In this document: one piece after another, positions 10,279-20,714 of the stretch
Numbering within the stretch: position 1 is the first letter of the stretch
Layout: the number at the start of each line of letters is the position of its first letter
DNA from: Acanthococcus lagerstroemiae
Lineage: Eukaryota; Arthropoda; Insecta; Hemiptera; Eriococcidae
Direction of reading: 5' to 3'
DNA length: 64,000 nucleotides
Assembly: GCA_031841125.1 (NCBI GenBank)
Contig: CM063108.1
Span: forward strand, 53,094,122 to 53,158,121
Translations under genes and position numbers: made by a program
Notes under the pieces: generated by a model
Told to the model about the DNA's origin: nothing
What the model saw: the letters and a program-made list of their open reading frames with translations, nothing else
The model's database searches: none

Positions 10279-11440
10279 TAATAGAAAGATGTAGACGCGA
10301 AACGAATACCATGAAAACGATTTCATCACACCAACAGACTCTGTACTACTGCGATAGGACAGGGGGTTGTATTACCCATGTCCTTCTTCTGTGAAAGAAA
10401 AATGATAAGAATATTGCCTGAGCGAAGCGAAGGAAAAAGTTTTTCATAAGAAATAGGGTAAAATCTGTTTGAAACACTACAGAATTTCGCAGTCTTATTT
10501 TTTTACAAAATTCCCCGACTTTCAGGTGAAAAATTCCAAAATTCCCTGATTTTTCCAGGTTTTCCAGAGAATGGACACCCTCTAAAATAATTGTATTTAA
10601 TACTTGATTAGACCCGTCTTATTCTTTCTTCCAGAAACTGCATACCTAAAGTTTAACATCGTTCTCTGCCAAGGGCACCATTTTTGTAATATTTTGAACA
10701 GTTTAAGATAAATGTAGAAATAATAATTATAAATCTGCAGGGTAAAACTGGGATTTATGTGGATGAAATTCCACTGAAAGGCACACCATTATGTCCATTA
10801 ACCTCAACTGAAAATAGTTTAAAATTCTGCTTCGGAACTGATTGAAAAAGATCCACGACTACAGACCAAAAATTAAGCGACAAGGTTCAGTGTGGCTGCA
10901 CTGACTTGCGTTTATCCCAATGCAATCCCATAGTTGCAAACCTATTCATTCATCTTTTTAATGACGTCCATTTTCCCAAAATGCAGCATAAAAATTCACA
11001 GAAAATAATGTTTTAAGAAAAATCATAATGAAGGACGGCCAGGCCGATGGACATTTCACCATAATTGACCAATTTTTTACCAGTTGAATTTGAGTGGAAT
11101 TTTTCTTCGAAAGCTAGGGAAGGAACCAACTAATACCTCAGCCCAAAATTTCGTTAGTAGCATTTTAATGCTTTACAGACTGAAATATCAACTTTTGAGG
11201 AATGACCCATCGATATCAAATTTTGCTTTGATACCACACTACTAGAGTCTGTGTTTATGTAGTTCGCCTACATTCGCCGAATACGCAAGGGATACGAGTT
11301 AACGAATCGTGTGTATGATTCACGAATCGCGAGTCACTACAGATGTTCATCAATACCGAACGTTCGGGGTTATTCGGCATTCGTCTACATTCGCGCACCG
11401 TGTGGATGGGCCTTTAGAATTCTCGCATATCTTCATTATC
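10279..11440. other. noncoding, no gene seen
   Basis: AT-rich sequence without a credible frame. The only recognised piece is the element end at 10501-10581. Confidence 0.5.
10501..10581. mobile_element. terminal remnant of the AGGGTGTC hAT-like family
   Basis: Ends in GAATGGACACCCT preceded by Phe/Lys-like CCAGG-TTTTCCAG runs, closely resembling the right end of the element at 58151-59683. The opposite terminus is not visible, so this is a fragment. Confidence 0.4.
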
Positions 11441-11833
11441 AGGCGCTGCATCCGTTGCCGGATATTGGCGGTCGCGATTTCTGACGTGCGACTTTCCTGG
11501 GCAGGGTTAGTCGGGAGAGTTTGATGTTGCTTTACCCACGGTTTTGTTGCGTTAGAGTCTTCCTTCTCCGTATCAAAGAGTGTGCAGACCGCAGTTCGCT
11601 TACTAGCCACGTGTCTTCTCGAAGTTAAGTAAGATGTCCCCAGCCTGCTTGCGCATAGTACCGAATTTTTCTGATCTGGTGGTAGGTATAACATGCCCTG
11701 TGATTGTAATGCCTTGTTCGTTCGAACCGGCGGGGTTACAGGGCACGCTATCTTTCCACCTCGATTGATACTGTAGTCACTGTGTTAACTAAATGTGGGG
11801 TATTCGAATAACACTATCTTCCCAACATTGAGG
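11441..11833 (-). mobile_element. SINE-B copy 1, body only
   Basis: Aligns by eye over nearly its whole length with the body of 30636-31085, sharing blocks such as TTGCGTTAGAGT, GAGTGTGCAG, CCTTGTTCGT and GGGTTACAGG. The tRNA-like head present in the second copy is absent; SINE-A starts exactly where it would be expected, so the head was lost or displaced. Confidence 0.6.
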
Positions 11834-12003
11834 AGGTCTGGTTGGCCGAGTGGATAGCGCGCTGGTCTCGGAATCTGGAGATCCCGGGTTCGAGCCCACG
11901 TAGCAGCTCACTACGTTTCGACTTAGATCGGGTTTCCGGCAAGAAGAGAAGAGGAGCCCCTTCCCCCAACGTCTCTGGTAATGCTCGAAATGGCGGATTC
12001 CAG
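11834..12003 (+). mobile_element. SINE-A copy 1, tRNA-derived
   Basis: Contains a good internal RNA polymerase III promoter: A box TGGCCGAGTGG (11843-11853) and B box GGTTCGAGCCC (11887-11897). The 3' part runs to GGCGGATTCCAGG. The second copy is 29430-29637 on the minus strand. The acceptor stem and T stem do not pair, so this is a SINE and not a functional tRNA gene. Confidence 0.75.
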
Positions 12004-12038
12004 GTAACTTATTATGAAACTTTTATCACGATACCACA

Positions 12039-12042
<4 letters not shown>

Positions 12043-12101
<59 letters not shown>

Positions 12102-12128
12102 TCTCTCCTCTCCTCTCCTCTCCTCTCC
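12043..12128. repeat. (CT)n microsatellite followed by a TCTCC array
   Basis: About 52 bases of uninterrupted CT dinucleotide, then short CTTCTCTTCT steps and five or so TCTCC units. Confidence 0.95.
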
Positions 12129-13359
12129 TTTCGTTAACTACCCATCCTGAACCTGTATGAAGAAGCGTCCCTCCAAACATGTCTCTACGATGAAAACTAC
12201 AGGCTTTCACTCATAGCTCTTCCTCGCGGCTTCATCGCCACCATCTTATATAGGTATTCTAAAGATACGAATATGTCACACTTTGGCAGTTTGTTCATCT
12301 ATTTATCTATCGGTCTGTCTATTTGTCTGCCTGCCTTACTGACTTATTGACTGACTAACTTGGTTAGCTTGCTTTTGATTACTGGCGGTTGCGTAGCTAG
12401 TCTGCTTACTACCTGCTCGTCTGTTTTAAATCCTGAAGTTATTAGTACGTACAGAGACTACTGTTCTCTGTTATCGCCCCTTCTTGATCCAAATGGTCAC
12501 TAGAATCGAAAAGCACAGCCCGGTGGAGAAGATCAAAATTTAAGTGTGGAGAGACTTGACGGCTCATACACAGAGTGTCAAAGAAACGGCAATACAAAGG
12601 CTAATCCTTCAAACGAGAAAGCGAAGAAAAGTGTCTGGATAGATTTTTCTTCATTGACGTGAAATAGTGAGGAACAAGTCGAATTGCAGCGAAACATAAG
12701 ATTGACCTTTTATGTCGACATAAACATTTTTTTTATCTTCCAACATTCAACCAATTTTTAAACACTGTTCCTCGACTTGAGTTTTCGAATATATTGATTG
12801 CTACGTTAGCCTGCTACAGTATATAGCAGATTTTCTATAAATTCTTTGGAAATATAATACGATGCATTACATACACACGCGATATTCGTTTGGAGCTTTT
12901 AAGACTGCGTTTCGTTTTCACAGCCACACATCAACGCCCACTACTTTAAGTGCCCCGAGTATAGTCAGTGTACAGAGTAGATACACAGAAAGTTAATGCA
13001 TTTCAAGTTTTCAATTTTCTCGTCGGGTCTCGGTCTCGGTCTTTTCACTTTTCGTGACTAAGCTGCTATGCTTTTAGATTATCGATGAACGTCCGTATTT
13101 TTATGAAACAACAGAAAGACGAGCAAGAAGTAATATTTCGCTAGAAAAATGTACATAGTATCCCTTAAATTATGCACTAGTGTTACTGACCTGTGCGATA
13201 ATTTATTCGCAAATGTCGGTCTCGTGACAACAGAAAAAAGAATTGAAAAAAAGAGACAAGCGTTCTCTCAAAATGACCGTTAGCTAGAATATGACTGTGC
13301 CGGGAAATAACTATCAGTTTTATAAAATACACGGTTTTCTTCCTCACCAGAAAACTATG
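12129..13359. other. noncoding, no gene seen
   Basis: Mixed AT-rich sequence with short simple stretches (for example TCTGTCTATTTGTCTGCCTG near 12311). No element ends or credible coding frames recognised. Confidence 0.5.
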
Positions 13360-13777
13360 TATAGTATAGGCTCCTGATTATCCGCCATCGGCTTATCCAT
13401 CCCCCTTTCCGGGTTATCCGCCTAACCAAGGCGGATAATCCGAAACTTACTAAAATCACAACCTTATCCTCAGACAATGCTTTTTCAGCACTGGAAAAGT
13501 CACTGGTGTTGAAAGAACAATAAAACTAGCAATTACATTTTAGCTTTTTCCTTCATAATATTGTCTTTTTCCCCTTCATTGACCAAAAAAGCCAAAAACG
13601 CCGATTTTTCTTAATATTGATATTTTTGTGTATAAAATAACTTACCACCTAATGTACCTGATTCAATAAAAATTATTTTCCATTTTTCTCAATGTTTTTG
13701 TATCAAAATTACATGTTTTCTGGTCGTCTGCCCTACCTTCAGCCCCAAGTAGGGCGGATAATCGGGAGTCTACTGTA
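13360..13777. mobile_element. pogo-like MITE
   Basis: Left end TATAGTATAGGCTCCTGATT and right end (reverse complement) TACAGTAGACTCCCGATTAT form imperfect inverted ends with TA at the extremities; both continue into ATCCGCC. An inner GGTTATCCGCC / GGCGGATAATCC hairpin lies at about 13412-13440. CAGTAGACTCCCGATTATCCG-type ends with TA duplication fit pogo/Tigger elements. 418 bp, no coding capacity. Confidence 0.6.
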
Positions 13778-13989
13778 AGTGTTTTTAGGGGAACTAAAAG
13801 ACATTTGATCGAGTTGATATTAAGTGTTTAGCAGTGTTGATTTTGGCAAAACGTGCTCCGGGGCTCATAATTAATGAGGAAAGCTTCTCTACCCAAAAAA
13901 CATGAATCTGATATTTCTGGGAACATCAGCTGGTTTTCGATTCTTTCTTTCCTTCTCTTAACTTCCTGTTTTCTCTTTTTAGCCTGTAT

Positions 13990-15030
13990 GTGAATCTGAA
14001 TTTGAGCAAGCACAACTAACCCTTCTAAAAAGATTACAAATTGGTTAATACTGACCAAGATTGACAAAATTTGTTCAAAATTGATCAAAAATGAAAAAAA
14101 AATAAATAAATAAGAGAGTATAAAAAATGGCCTGGTGATCAAAAGTTCCTAACACTTACCAAACACACGAAAACAAAACCGATCACGACATGACCGAAAA
14201 TGCGTAATAGAACAATTATAAATAAAACATCTGAAGAAATTGACCCAAAATAACACAGCAACCCTAACCAAACATTATTAAAAACAACCTAAATTGAATG
14301 GAAATCACGTTAGTGATCATACCTGATTAAAAATTGACTGTGATCAATTCGAACCGTATTCAGCCAAAACTCCCTCAAAATTGATGAAAAGTATCCAAAG
14401 AGGATCAGAATCATATCAAATCTAACTAGAACTGGGACCTAAAACGACTAAAACTGATCAAATCCGGCCAAAAGTCTTACAAAATTCAATCAAACAAGAC
14501 AAACCCAAGTTCAAAATAATCGAAAATAACCCATTTAAACTTTTATTAAACACAAGAGCAACCAATACGAAAAATGGCCAAAACAACATCGACTAAATCC
14601 AGGCAAATTTAACAAAATTTGATGAAAGTAGACCAAAATAACCCATATCATTATCATAATTAAAAATAATCCAAAACAACGGAAATGACTATAACGTCTA
14701 AGTTCGATCAAATCTTAATAAAATGGATCTGAAGTGACGAAATCTGACAAAATTCTGCCATCGCAGATTCAACTTGATTAAAACTAATCAGACACGACCG
14801 AAGTCGACCATAATCCAAAAGGCACATGAACTACCAGAATCAACTATTAATTCGATCAAATCTGACAAAATTTTACCGTGAATAGTCGAATTTAATCAGA
14901 TGAATTAATCGCAAACAACCCAAAATAATAAAAATCCAAAATGACAGAGAAAAACTAAAAATACATATCTAGTATCTAAAATCATCTAAATTTGACCAAG
15001 ACTTGCCAAAAACAACCTCAATAAAGTATG
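13990..15030. repeat. degenerate low-complexity array (GATCAAA / TGACCAAAA words)
   Basis: For about 1 kb the sequence is built from loosely repeated words such as TTGATCAAA, CTGACAAAATT, GACCAAAATAA and AACCCAAA, with no fixed period. The same texture occurs in reverse complement at 32890-33360. Probably an ancient decayed satellite or the body of an old element. Confidence 0.5.
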
Positions 15031-15749
15031 ATCAAAATGGGGAATTTACAATCGCACGCGAAAGAAAAATGTTAGCACCTGAAAGAAACACAAAGAAAAA
15101 AAAATTAAAAGCCCCCTCTCCCACAAAATAATTCTCTCGCTCTCGCTCGCCCCCCCCCCCTCTGCCTTCTCCCTTCATATCTTCTTTGATCGGTTATGGA
15201 AATCTAGTTTCGCTTTTTAAGGATTTTTGGTACTGAAGAAAATAACCTACAATATATTTAGATCAAATTCTTTCACAAGCCACTAACACATAAGTACCCA
15301 GTTTGTACATATCTTATACCTGTAAGTCAATAAATTATTATCTCCCTCAGTAGCTGGGAAATCTCTTAAAGTAGGTAAGGGTTACACAAGCAACTATCCT
15401 TAATGGGTTACCATTACTACACGTACCTATCACGGTCAACAATTCCAACAATGTCTGCACGTGGTACCTATTACCTATCTATGTATCTTCCAAAATTAAT
15501 TAAAACCCATTTATTTCAATCAATAGCTCACTTTACGACTGACTGGAAGCTAAACATGTACATAATAACGTACACACTACTACTGCATAGATTAAGGCTC
15601 ACGTTCGTTTCTCAGTCTGCGTCGCCAAATATTGAAACACTGATCTAAACGAGAATAATTGATCATAATATTTTATTATAAGCACTGAGGAAAAAACAAG
15701 ACACTTCCTTTTCAACAATATTTAGGTTTACTGAATACCGATTGGCGGA
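15031..15749. other. noncoding, no gene seen
   Basis: Contains a C-run (about 15151-15160) and simple sequence. The open frame at 15403-15648 has no recognisable similarity and looks like chance. Confidence 0.5.
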
Positions 15750-16143
15750 TTGACCCAACTTCCACAGTCCCTTCTACAAGCTGAAGTCATTTGCGCGTCA
15801 ATCGTTTGTGCATCGTGCATAAATATGCACTCGGTTCCAGCAAAGCGGTGTGTGATCCCTTCTTACGAAAAACTGGAGCCATGTTGGGGCTTAGGAAGCG
15901 ATGGTGTACATATACTTCTTGTGCATTGTAGGTGTGTGAATGTACAATGGGTTCCATCATTTGTGCCCACTCCTTTTGCTCTGTGTATACTGTCCATCAG
16001 GGGAGGGGGCTGTGGAACCCGATAGCTTTGAACTCTTACTTTGAAGTTTTCTTCAAGTCGAATATTTGCACATTTTACGGGCATGAATGTTAAATGGATC
16101 CCATTGTTCATGCGTACTCTCATATACTTCATAATATTTATGG
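15750..16143. repeat. degenerate repeats with TTGTGCATTGTAGGTG words
   Basis: Blocks such as GTTTGTGCATCGTGCA, TTGTGCATTGTAGGTG and GGGGCTGTGGAA recur within this stretch and again at 23450-23620, on the other side of the nested DNA element and BEL. The two flanks therefore belong to one older degenerate repeat region. Confidence 0.45.
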
Positions 16144-16509
16144 TAAGGTAGCCTAATATGGACCACCATCATATCTCGTCTGTTTATGGCGCGCTCTGGC
16201 TAAAAAAAAAAATTATTACATTCCACGGAAGATGAAAAAAGATGTGGTAGAAATAGTTGGATCTCACAAGCCAAAAATAAAAAGTTATCCATGAAAAACG
16301 AAACTTGATGTTTTCACTTTTTTTTTTTTTTTTTGTGTAAGTACATTTTGGTACAAAAATGGTATAAAAATCGGTTTTTTCGAAAAGTTCGCTATAATTA
16401 TCGAAAGGGTATCTTATAAGTTATTCATTCGTGTACTCTTGAGGAGAGCAGTAGTAAGTCGACTCTAATAAATCTCTATTTGAGCTCCCAATATGGACTA
16501 CCATAAGAA

Positions 16510-16514
16510 TGTGT
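16510..16514. repeat. BEL target-site duplication, left copy
   Basis: TGTGT directly abuts the left LTR and is repeated exactly at 22988-22992. Five bases fits the usual BEL/Pao duplication size. Confidence 0.85.
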
Positions 16515-16717
16515 TGTATCGAAGTTCAACACCTACGGTGCATTAGCGATTCACGCTCGCACTGTGGGTTCGGACGACGACAATGAATAATAAATACCGT
16601 TAATTCAGGTACAACGGTCGCTGTTTATTCGATAAAATACAGAGTATATGTACAGAACTGCTCGTGAGTTCGTCTACGAGTTTCGTAGGTTAATCTTGTG
16701 TTCTCGTCTCCGCGACA
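16515..16717 (-). repeat. BEL 3' LTR
   Basis: 203 bp, identical to 22785-22987. On the sense strand it starts TGTCGCGGAGACG and ends CGATACA. The short length and TG/CA ends suit BEL elements. Confidence 0.97.
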
Positions 16718-16913
16718 CTCCGGGGGAGAGAAAAATTAAAATAACGACAACTAAAATCTGAACCTTAAATTAAAACTACTCCGAAAAGGGGAAGGAAAGT
16801 AATTAACCTTAAACTTATATTAGAAAAATGGAAAACTAAAACTTTAAACTACTTTGCAAAGAAAAGGAAACTAAACTACTTCGGAAAAAGGTAACGACAT
16901 AAGCGAAGGAGGA
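16718..16913 (-). other. BEL 3' untranslated segment
   Basis: Contains three similar AAACTACT...GGAAA blocks on the plus strand. Just inside the 3' LTR the sense strand is pyrimidine-rich (CTCTCCCCCGGAG) where a polypurine tract would be expected. Confidence 0.6.
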
Positions 16914-17261
16914 TCATGAGGAGTCTTCATCCGATTCCGATCTGTACTCGAACTTATCTCTTCGACTGCTCTTTTCAGTCTCCTCCGTCGACAGCCGCTT
17001 CATTTCCAGCTCTCTGGCCTCAATCTCTTTTTCCAGTTTCGCCAGCTGTTTCTTAATTCTTCGTTTCCTGCGATTCAGCTGACGGCTCTGGATCCCTCGA
17101 GGATTCGTCCGAGAAGCCTGGATTTGCCTCCGTTTGGCTCGTTCCTCCAGTGAAATGTACCGACTTGCTTTGGCTCTCCGTGCTAGTTCTTCTTCATACT
17201 GATCGATAAAAGGACGGAAGATTTCGGGAGGGTTGATAGATTGGGAATCTGAGGATGACAT
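16914..17261 (-). CDS. BEL accessory ORF, charged coiled-coil-like protein
   Basis: 115 residues from an ATG at 17261, placed between the integrase end and the 3' LTR, where some LTR elements carry an extra gene. It is very rich in Arg, Lys and Glu: a basic stretch RRKRRIKKQLAKLEKEIEAR at about 66-85 is followed by a heptad-like acidic/basic helix, and the C-terminus is acidic (SESDEDSS). It has no signal peptide, transmembrane segment or cysteine pattern, so it is not envelope-like. The shape suggests a nucleic-acid-binding or oligomerising protein, but this is inference. The frame is intact while the main frame is not. A spliced or subgenomic RNA would be needed to express it; no clear acceptor was identified. 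Confidence 0.6.
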   Translation of the reverse strand: MSSSDSQSINPPEIFRPFIDQYEEELARRAKASRYISLEERAKRRQIQASRTNPRGIQSRQLNRRKRRIKKQLAKLEKEIEARELEMKRLSTEETEKSSRRDKFEYRSESDEDSS

Positions 17262-17403
17262 AGTGCCAGTGGGATAGAGCGTGTCCGAAAGGGAAAGTTG
17301 AAATCTAACCGTTCTTAGCGATTCACGCTCGACTGATTAGAGTTCAATGGAGGTCATGCAAGATTTAGATAAGTACTTGGAGTGTACGAACTTTATCTGC
17401 GAG

Positions 17404-17448
17404 TTTCAATCGTGTTGATTTCAATCGTGTTGATTTCAATCGTGTTGA
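17404..17448. repeat. 15 bp tandem repeat, three exact copies
   Basis: TTTCAATCGTGTTGA three times in a row. The stop codon of BEL pol (17436-17438) lies inside the array, so repeat expansion has shaped the last residues of the polyprotein. Confidence 0.9.
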
Positions 17449-20400
17449 TGTTCTAATGGAAAGACCATTGTAACGGGTCTACGAAGCGAGGTGTTATTTG
17501 CTAACTGAACATCTACCGAACGAATACGATTATCTCGACCAAGGTGTAATTTGGTGATTTTTCCTATTTTCCATTGAATTCTCGGTTTGTCATTATTGGG
17601 AATTTGAACGATGTCCCCTATTTTAGGTTCGGTATTTTCAGATATTTTCTTTCGGAGTGTGTGTGAACGTTCTTTTATGAATTGTAGGTAGTTACCTCGC
17701 CAGGTTTGCCAAAAGGAGTTTAAAACTCTTTGTTGATGACGATACAAACTCATTAAGTCGTTTTTGCTTAATGAATGGTATGTAATATTATTAAAACATT
17801 GGGGGAAATTGTAATTGTTTAAATTGGGAGTATTTAATAAATGTGCTGGAGTAAGAACCTGAGTGTTATCGGTTGCGTCTATGTAACAGAGTGGACGTGT
17901 ATTAATAATAGCCGCAACGTGAATAAGAAGAGTTTGTAATTCTATGAAGGAAAAAATTTTCTTTCCAAGAGATTTTCTTAACGTTCTCTTGACTAAGTGA
18001 ATCATCTTTTCATACAATCCTCCCTGCCATGGTGCAAGAGGACACGTGTATGTCCAATTTAATTCCTTATGCATTTCTTGAAATGCTTTAAATTGAGTGG
18101 CATTATCTGAATAAAACGTTTCAGGCGTTCCCCGTATATGCATGAATTTTCTGATTGCGTGAGAAAATTGTTGAAGAGACATATCTGCGGCGAGGTCTAT
18201 GTGGATTGCACGAGTAGTGAAGCATGTGAAGATGCAGCCGTATCCCTTAGCGACTTCATCACTATCTTTACGGTATAGAAGTGGTCCAAAATAATCTAGT
18301 CCACAATGCTGAAATGGAATGGATTCTGTTATACGGAGAGAAGGCAGATTAGGCATTTTAGGATAAGTGTACGGTCTGCCATCTATCTTTTTGCATACGA
18401 CGCAAGGTCCAAGTGTTTGACGAACTACTTGACGACCTGATGGTATCCAAAACTGTTTTCTTAGCATACAAAGAGTGTGGGGTACGCCAGAATGTAGTAA
18501 AATTTGATGATAATATAAAATGAGCTTTTTCGTATAATCACTGTCCTTTGGTAAAATGATGGGAGCGGTGTAACTTTCGCTGCTTGTCAAAAATCTGTGT
18601 CCGCAGTGAAGTAAATTATCAGTTGGATTGATAAATAGAGAAAATTTTCGTTGGGTTTCATCAGTTTTCCCATTCTGGATGTTACTGATAGTCTGGGGAA
18701 AATGCTGCTTTTGAATATAACATAGCCATTTTGTTTGTGCTCGAACTATGTCCTGTTTGAGCAGAGGTCCCTTTGATTTTTGACAAAACTTATCGGCATA
18801 TGCAGTAATTCTCCATAGTTTTGGTAAGGAAGAATAATCCTGGAAGTTGAGACCGTAAGGGCTAGTTACTTCATTTGAATGAGCTGTTAATGAAATAGAT
18901 TCATCTTCCGTCTTTAGTTCTGAATCCTTAAAAACTTGATTTTCTGGCCAATTTTCCTTTGATTCACGTAGCCACGAAGGTCCATTCCACCAAAACTCTG
19001 GGTCCGAGTTGTGAATGGTTGATTTGGTGAGTAAATCTGCAGGGTTGAAGTGTGACGGAACATAGCGTAATTCATTAATATTTCCTTTTCTGATGCGTTC
19101 GATACGATTACGAATAAATATGGGCAGAAGTTTTGATGAGTGATACCAGCTAAGAACACATTTTGAGTCTGTCCACAAAGTGACGGATGCTAGTTGTATC
19201 GGTAGGTGGTGTCTCAGAAAACTGATAACCCGAGCTCCGAGATGAGTTCCTAAAAGCTCCATTCGTGGTATGGTGATTTTCTTCGAAAGTGGTTTCAGAC
19301 GTGTTTTGGCGAAAATTAGCTGTGATGACACGAACTGACCATCTGTAATTCTTAGATATAATGCTGCACTAAATAGATATTGTGAAGCGTCAGTAAAACA
19401 GTGCAACTGAACTTCCTTATTGGAGGAGATATCTATAAATCGAGGAATTTTTAAATCGTAGATTGATGAGGTGTTTAGTAGAATTTTATTCCATTCATCT
19501 TTGAGGGAATTAGCTTCGTCATCCCAGTCTTTGGTCTTGTTCCATATGTGATGCATAAAAACTTTAATATGAATTATGTACGGAAGAAAATACCCTAAAG
19601 GGTCGAAGATTGCTGCTAAAAATGAGAGTACATTCCTTTTAGTGCATTTTTTGTACGAAAGAAGATCGTGAGTGTTTATTTTGAGAGAGATTGTATCTTG
19701 AACACGATTCCAAGAGAGACCGAGGACGCTGCATGTGTCTTGAGGTGTGTCGAGGCGATCCTGTTCCGCGATCTGCTGTAAAACAAAATCGGAGTTTGAT
19801 GTCCAGTGACGTAGATTCATGGAGGCTGTGTTGAAAATTTCTTTTGCATCCTTGTATAATTGGATTGCGTCCTTTTCATTGTTCACGCCCGTAATTAGAT
19901 TATCAACGTAGAACTGATTCTGAAGTAACTCCTTATTCTTGAGGTTTGAATTTCTTATGTGTGTAAAAATGATCGCGTGGAGAAGAAACGGACTTGAAAT
20001 GGCTCCAAATAAGACTCGGGCAAACCGGTAGGCTACGATGTCTTCTTTTGTGGAGTTGTACCATAGGAAACGAACGTAGTCTCGATCTGGTTCATTTAGT
20101 CCTACTTCCAAAAAGGCTCGTTGTATATCAGCGAGTAATACGATGGGATAAAATCGAAATTTAAAGAGTAGCTGACATAAATTTTCCAGAAGTAGAGGGC
20201 CACTGTGCATGCAGTCATTGAGAGACGGATGACCCTTTGTTTTTGCAGAAGCGTCATAGACAATTCTCATATCTTTATTCGGACGTATGACACCGTGATG
20301 AGGAATATAATGTGCAGAAAGTTTATCTGGTTCCTTCTCAGGTACAAGTTCAATAATGCCAAGCTCAAGATTTTTCATGATCTGTTCGTGATAATTTTGC

Positions 20401-20450
20401 AATAAAGGTGGTTTAGACTGGAGTTGTTTCAAAAGTGAGCGTAAACGGCC
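17436..20450 (-). CDS. BEL Pol segment: reverse transcriptase, RNase H, integrase
   Basis: About 1004 codons open after an in-frame TAA (20451-20453). The segment starts without an ATG, so it is the downstream part of a longer frame. Reverse transcriptase: RIVYDASAK near residue 57, DIQRAFLEV near 100 and the active-site box FYVDNLITG near 176, the YVDN form found in some BEL/Pao enzymes. RNase H begins LHCFTDAS near 339. The integrase has an HHCC region (HQILLHSG...CVVCKK), then HCGLDYFGPL near 711, FYSDNATQF near 772 and a downstream acidic residue in the GLYEK region. A DUF5641-type C-terminal domain covers about 910-998. Numbering is from 20432. No further stop occurs. Confidence 0.93.
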   Translation of the reverse strand, partial: GRLRSLLKQLQSKPPLLQNYHEQIMKNLELGIIELVPEKEPDKLSAHYIPHHGVIRPNKDMRIVYDASAKTKGHPSLNDCMHSGPLLLENLCQLLFKFRFYPIVLLADIQRAFLEVGLNEPDRDYVRFLWYNSTKEDIVAYRFARVLFGAISSPFLLHAIIFTHIRNSNLKNKELLQNQFYVDNLITGVNNEKDAIQLYKDAKEIFNTASMNLRHWTSNSDFVLQQIAEQDRLDTPQDTCSVLGLSWNRVQDTISLKINTHDLLSYKKCTKRNVLSFLAAIFDPLGYFLPYIIHIKVFMHHIWNKTKDWDDEANSLKDEWNKILLNTSSIYDLKIPRFIDISSNKEVQLHCFTDASQYLFSAALYLRITDGQFVSSQLIFAKTRLKPLSKKITIPRMELLGTHLGARVISFLRHHLPIQLASVTLWTDSKCVLSWYHSSKLLPIFIRNRIERIRKGNINELRYVPSHFNPADLLTKSTIHNSDPEFWWNGPSWLRESKENWPENQVFKDSELKTEDESISLTAHSNEVTSPYGLNFQDYSSLPKLWRITAYADKFCQKSKGPLLKQDIVRAQTKWLCYIQKQHFPQTISNIQNGKTDETQRKFSLFINPTDNLLHCGHRFLTSSESYTAPIILPKDSDYTKKLILYYHQILLHSGVPHTLCMLRKQFWIPSGRQVVRQTLGPCVVCKKIDGRPYTYPKMPNLPSLRITESIPFQHCGLDYFGPLLYRKDSDEVAKGYGCIFTCFTTRAIHIDLAADMSLQQFSHAIRKFMHIRGTPETFYSDNATQFKAFQEMHKELNWTYTCPLAPWQGGLYEKMIHLVKRTLRKSLGKKIFSFIELQTLLIHVAAIINTRPLCYIDATDNTQVLTPAHLLNTPNLNNYNFPQCFNNITYHSLSKNDLMSLYRHQQRVLNSFWQTWRGNYLQFIKERSHTLRKKISENTEPKIGDIVQIPNNDKPRIQWKIGKITKLHLGRDNRIRSVDVQLANNTSLRRPVTMVFPLEHQHD

Positions 20451-20714
20451 TTAAGCTAAGCCGTAATTTGTAGGTAAAGGGGGTGGAAATTCACGCCATG
20501 GAAAGGAAACGTAATATCTGCCATTCTTATAACTGAGCGAGTCATGGAAACGTCTCAGTGTAGAATCTTCTTCTTTGACGGAAGGATCCTCTAAGATTCC
20601 GATGGTTTCTAATTCATAAAATTGATTTATGTCTTGTACTGTTGTTTGTTCTCCTGAAGAATCCATGCTTAAAAAGGCGGTGATTGGATCTGCCATGAAT
20701 GATGTTGTTTTTTG
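20451..20714 (-). CDS. BEL Pol linker before reverse transcriptase
   Basis: Eighty-odd codons between two in-frame stops. It matches the conserved stretch that precedes BEL reverse transcriptase: a FYELETIGI-like segment, then RFHDSLSYKNGRYYVSFPWR (the usual NGRY.V.LP block). An ATG at 20696 could start it only as a separate peptide, which is unlikely for this element type. Confidence 0.8.
   Translation of the reverse strand, partial: QKTTSFMADPITAFLSMDSSGEQTTVQDINQFYELETIGILEDPSVKEEDSTLRRFHDSLSYKNGRYYVSFPWREFPPPLPTNYGLA

Noticed and set aside
11842..12210. Two 95-102 codon frames across the CT repeat
   Set aside because: Produced by the SINE and the microsatellite (Ser-Leu and Arg-Glu runs).
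16914..17261. Envelope gene in the BEL element
   Set aside because: No signal peptide, transmembrane segment or cysteines in the 115-residue product.
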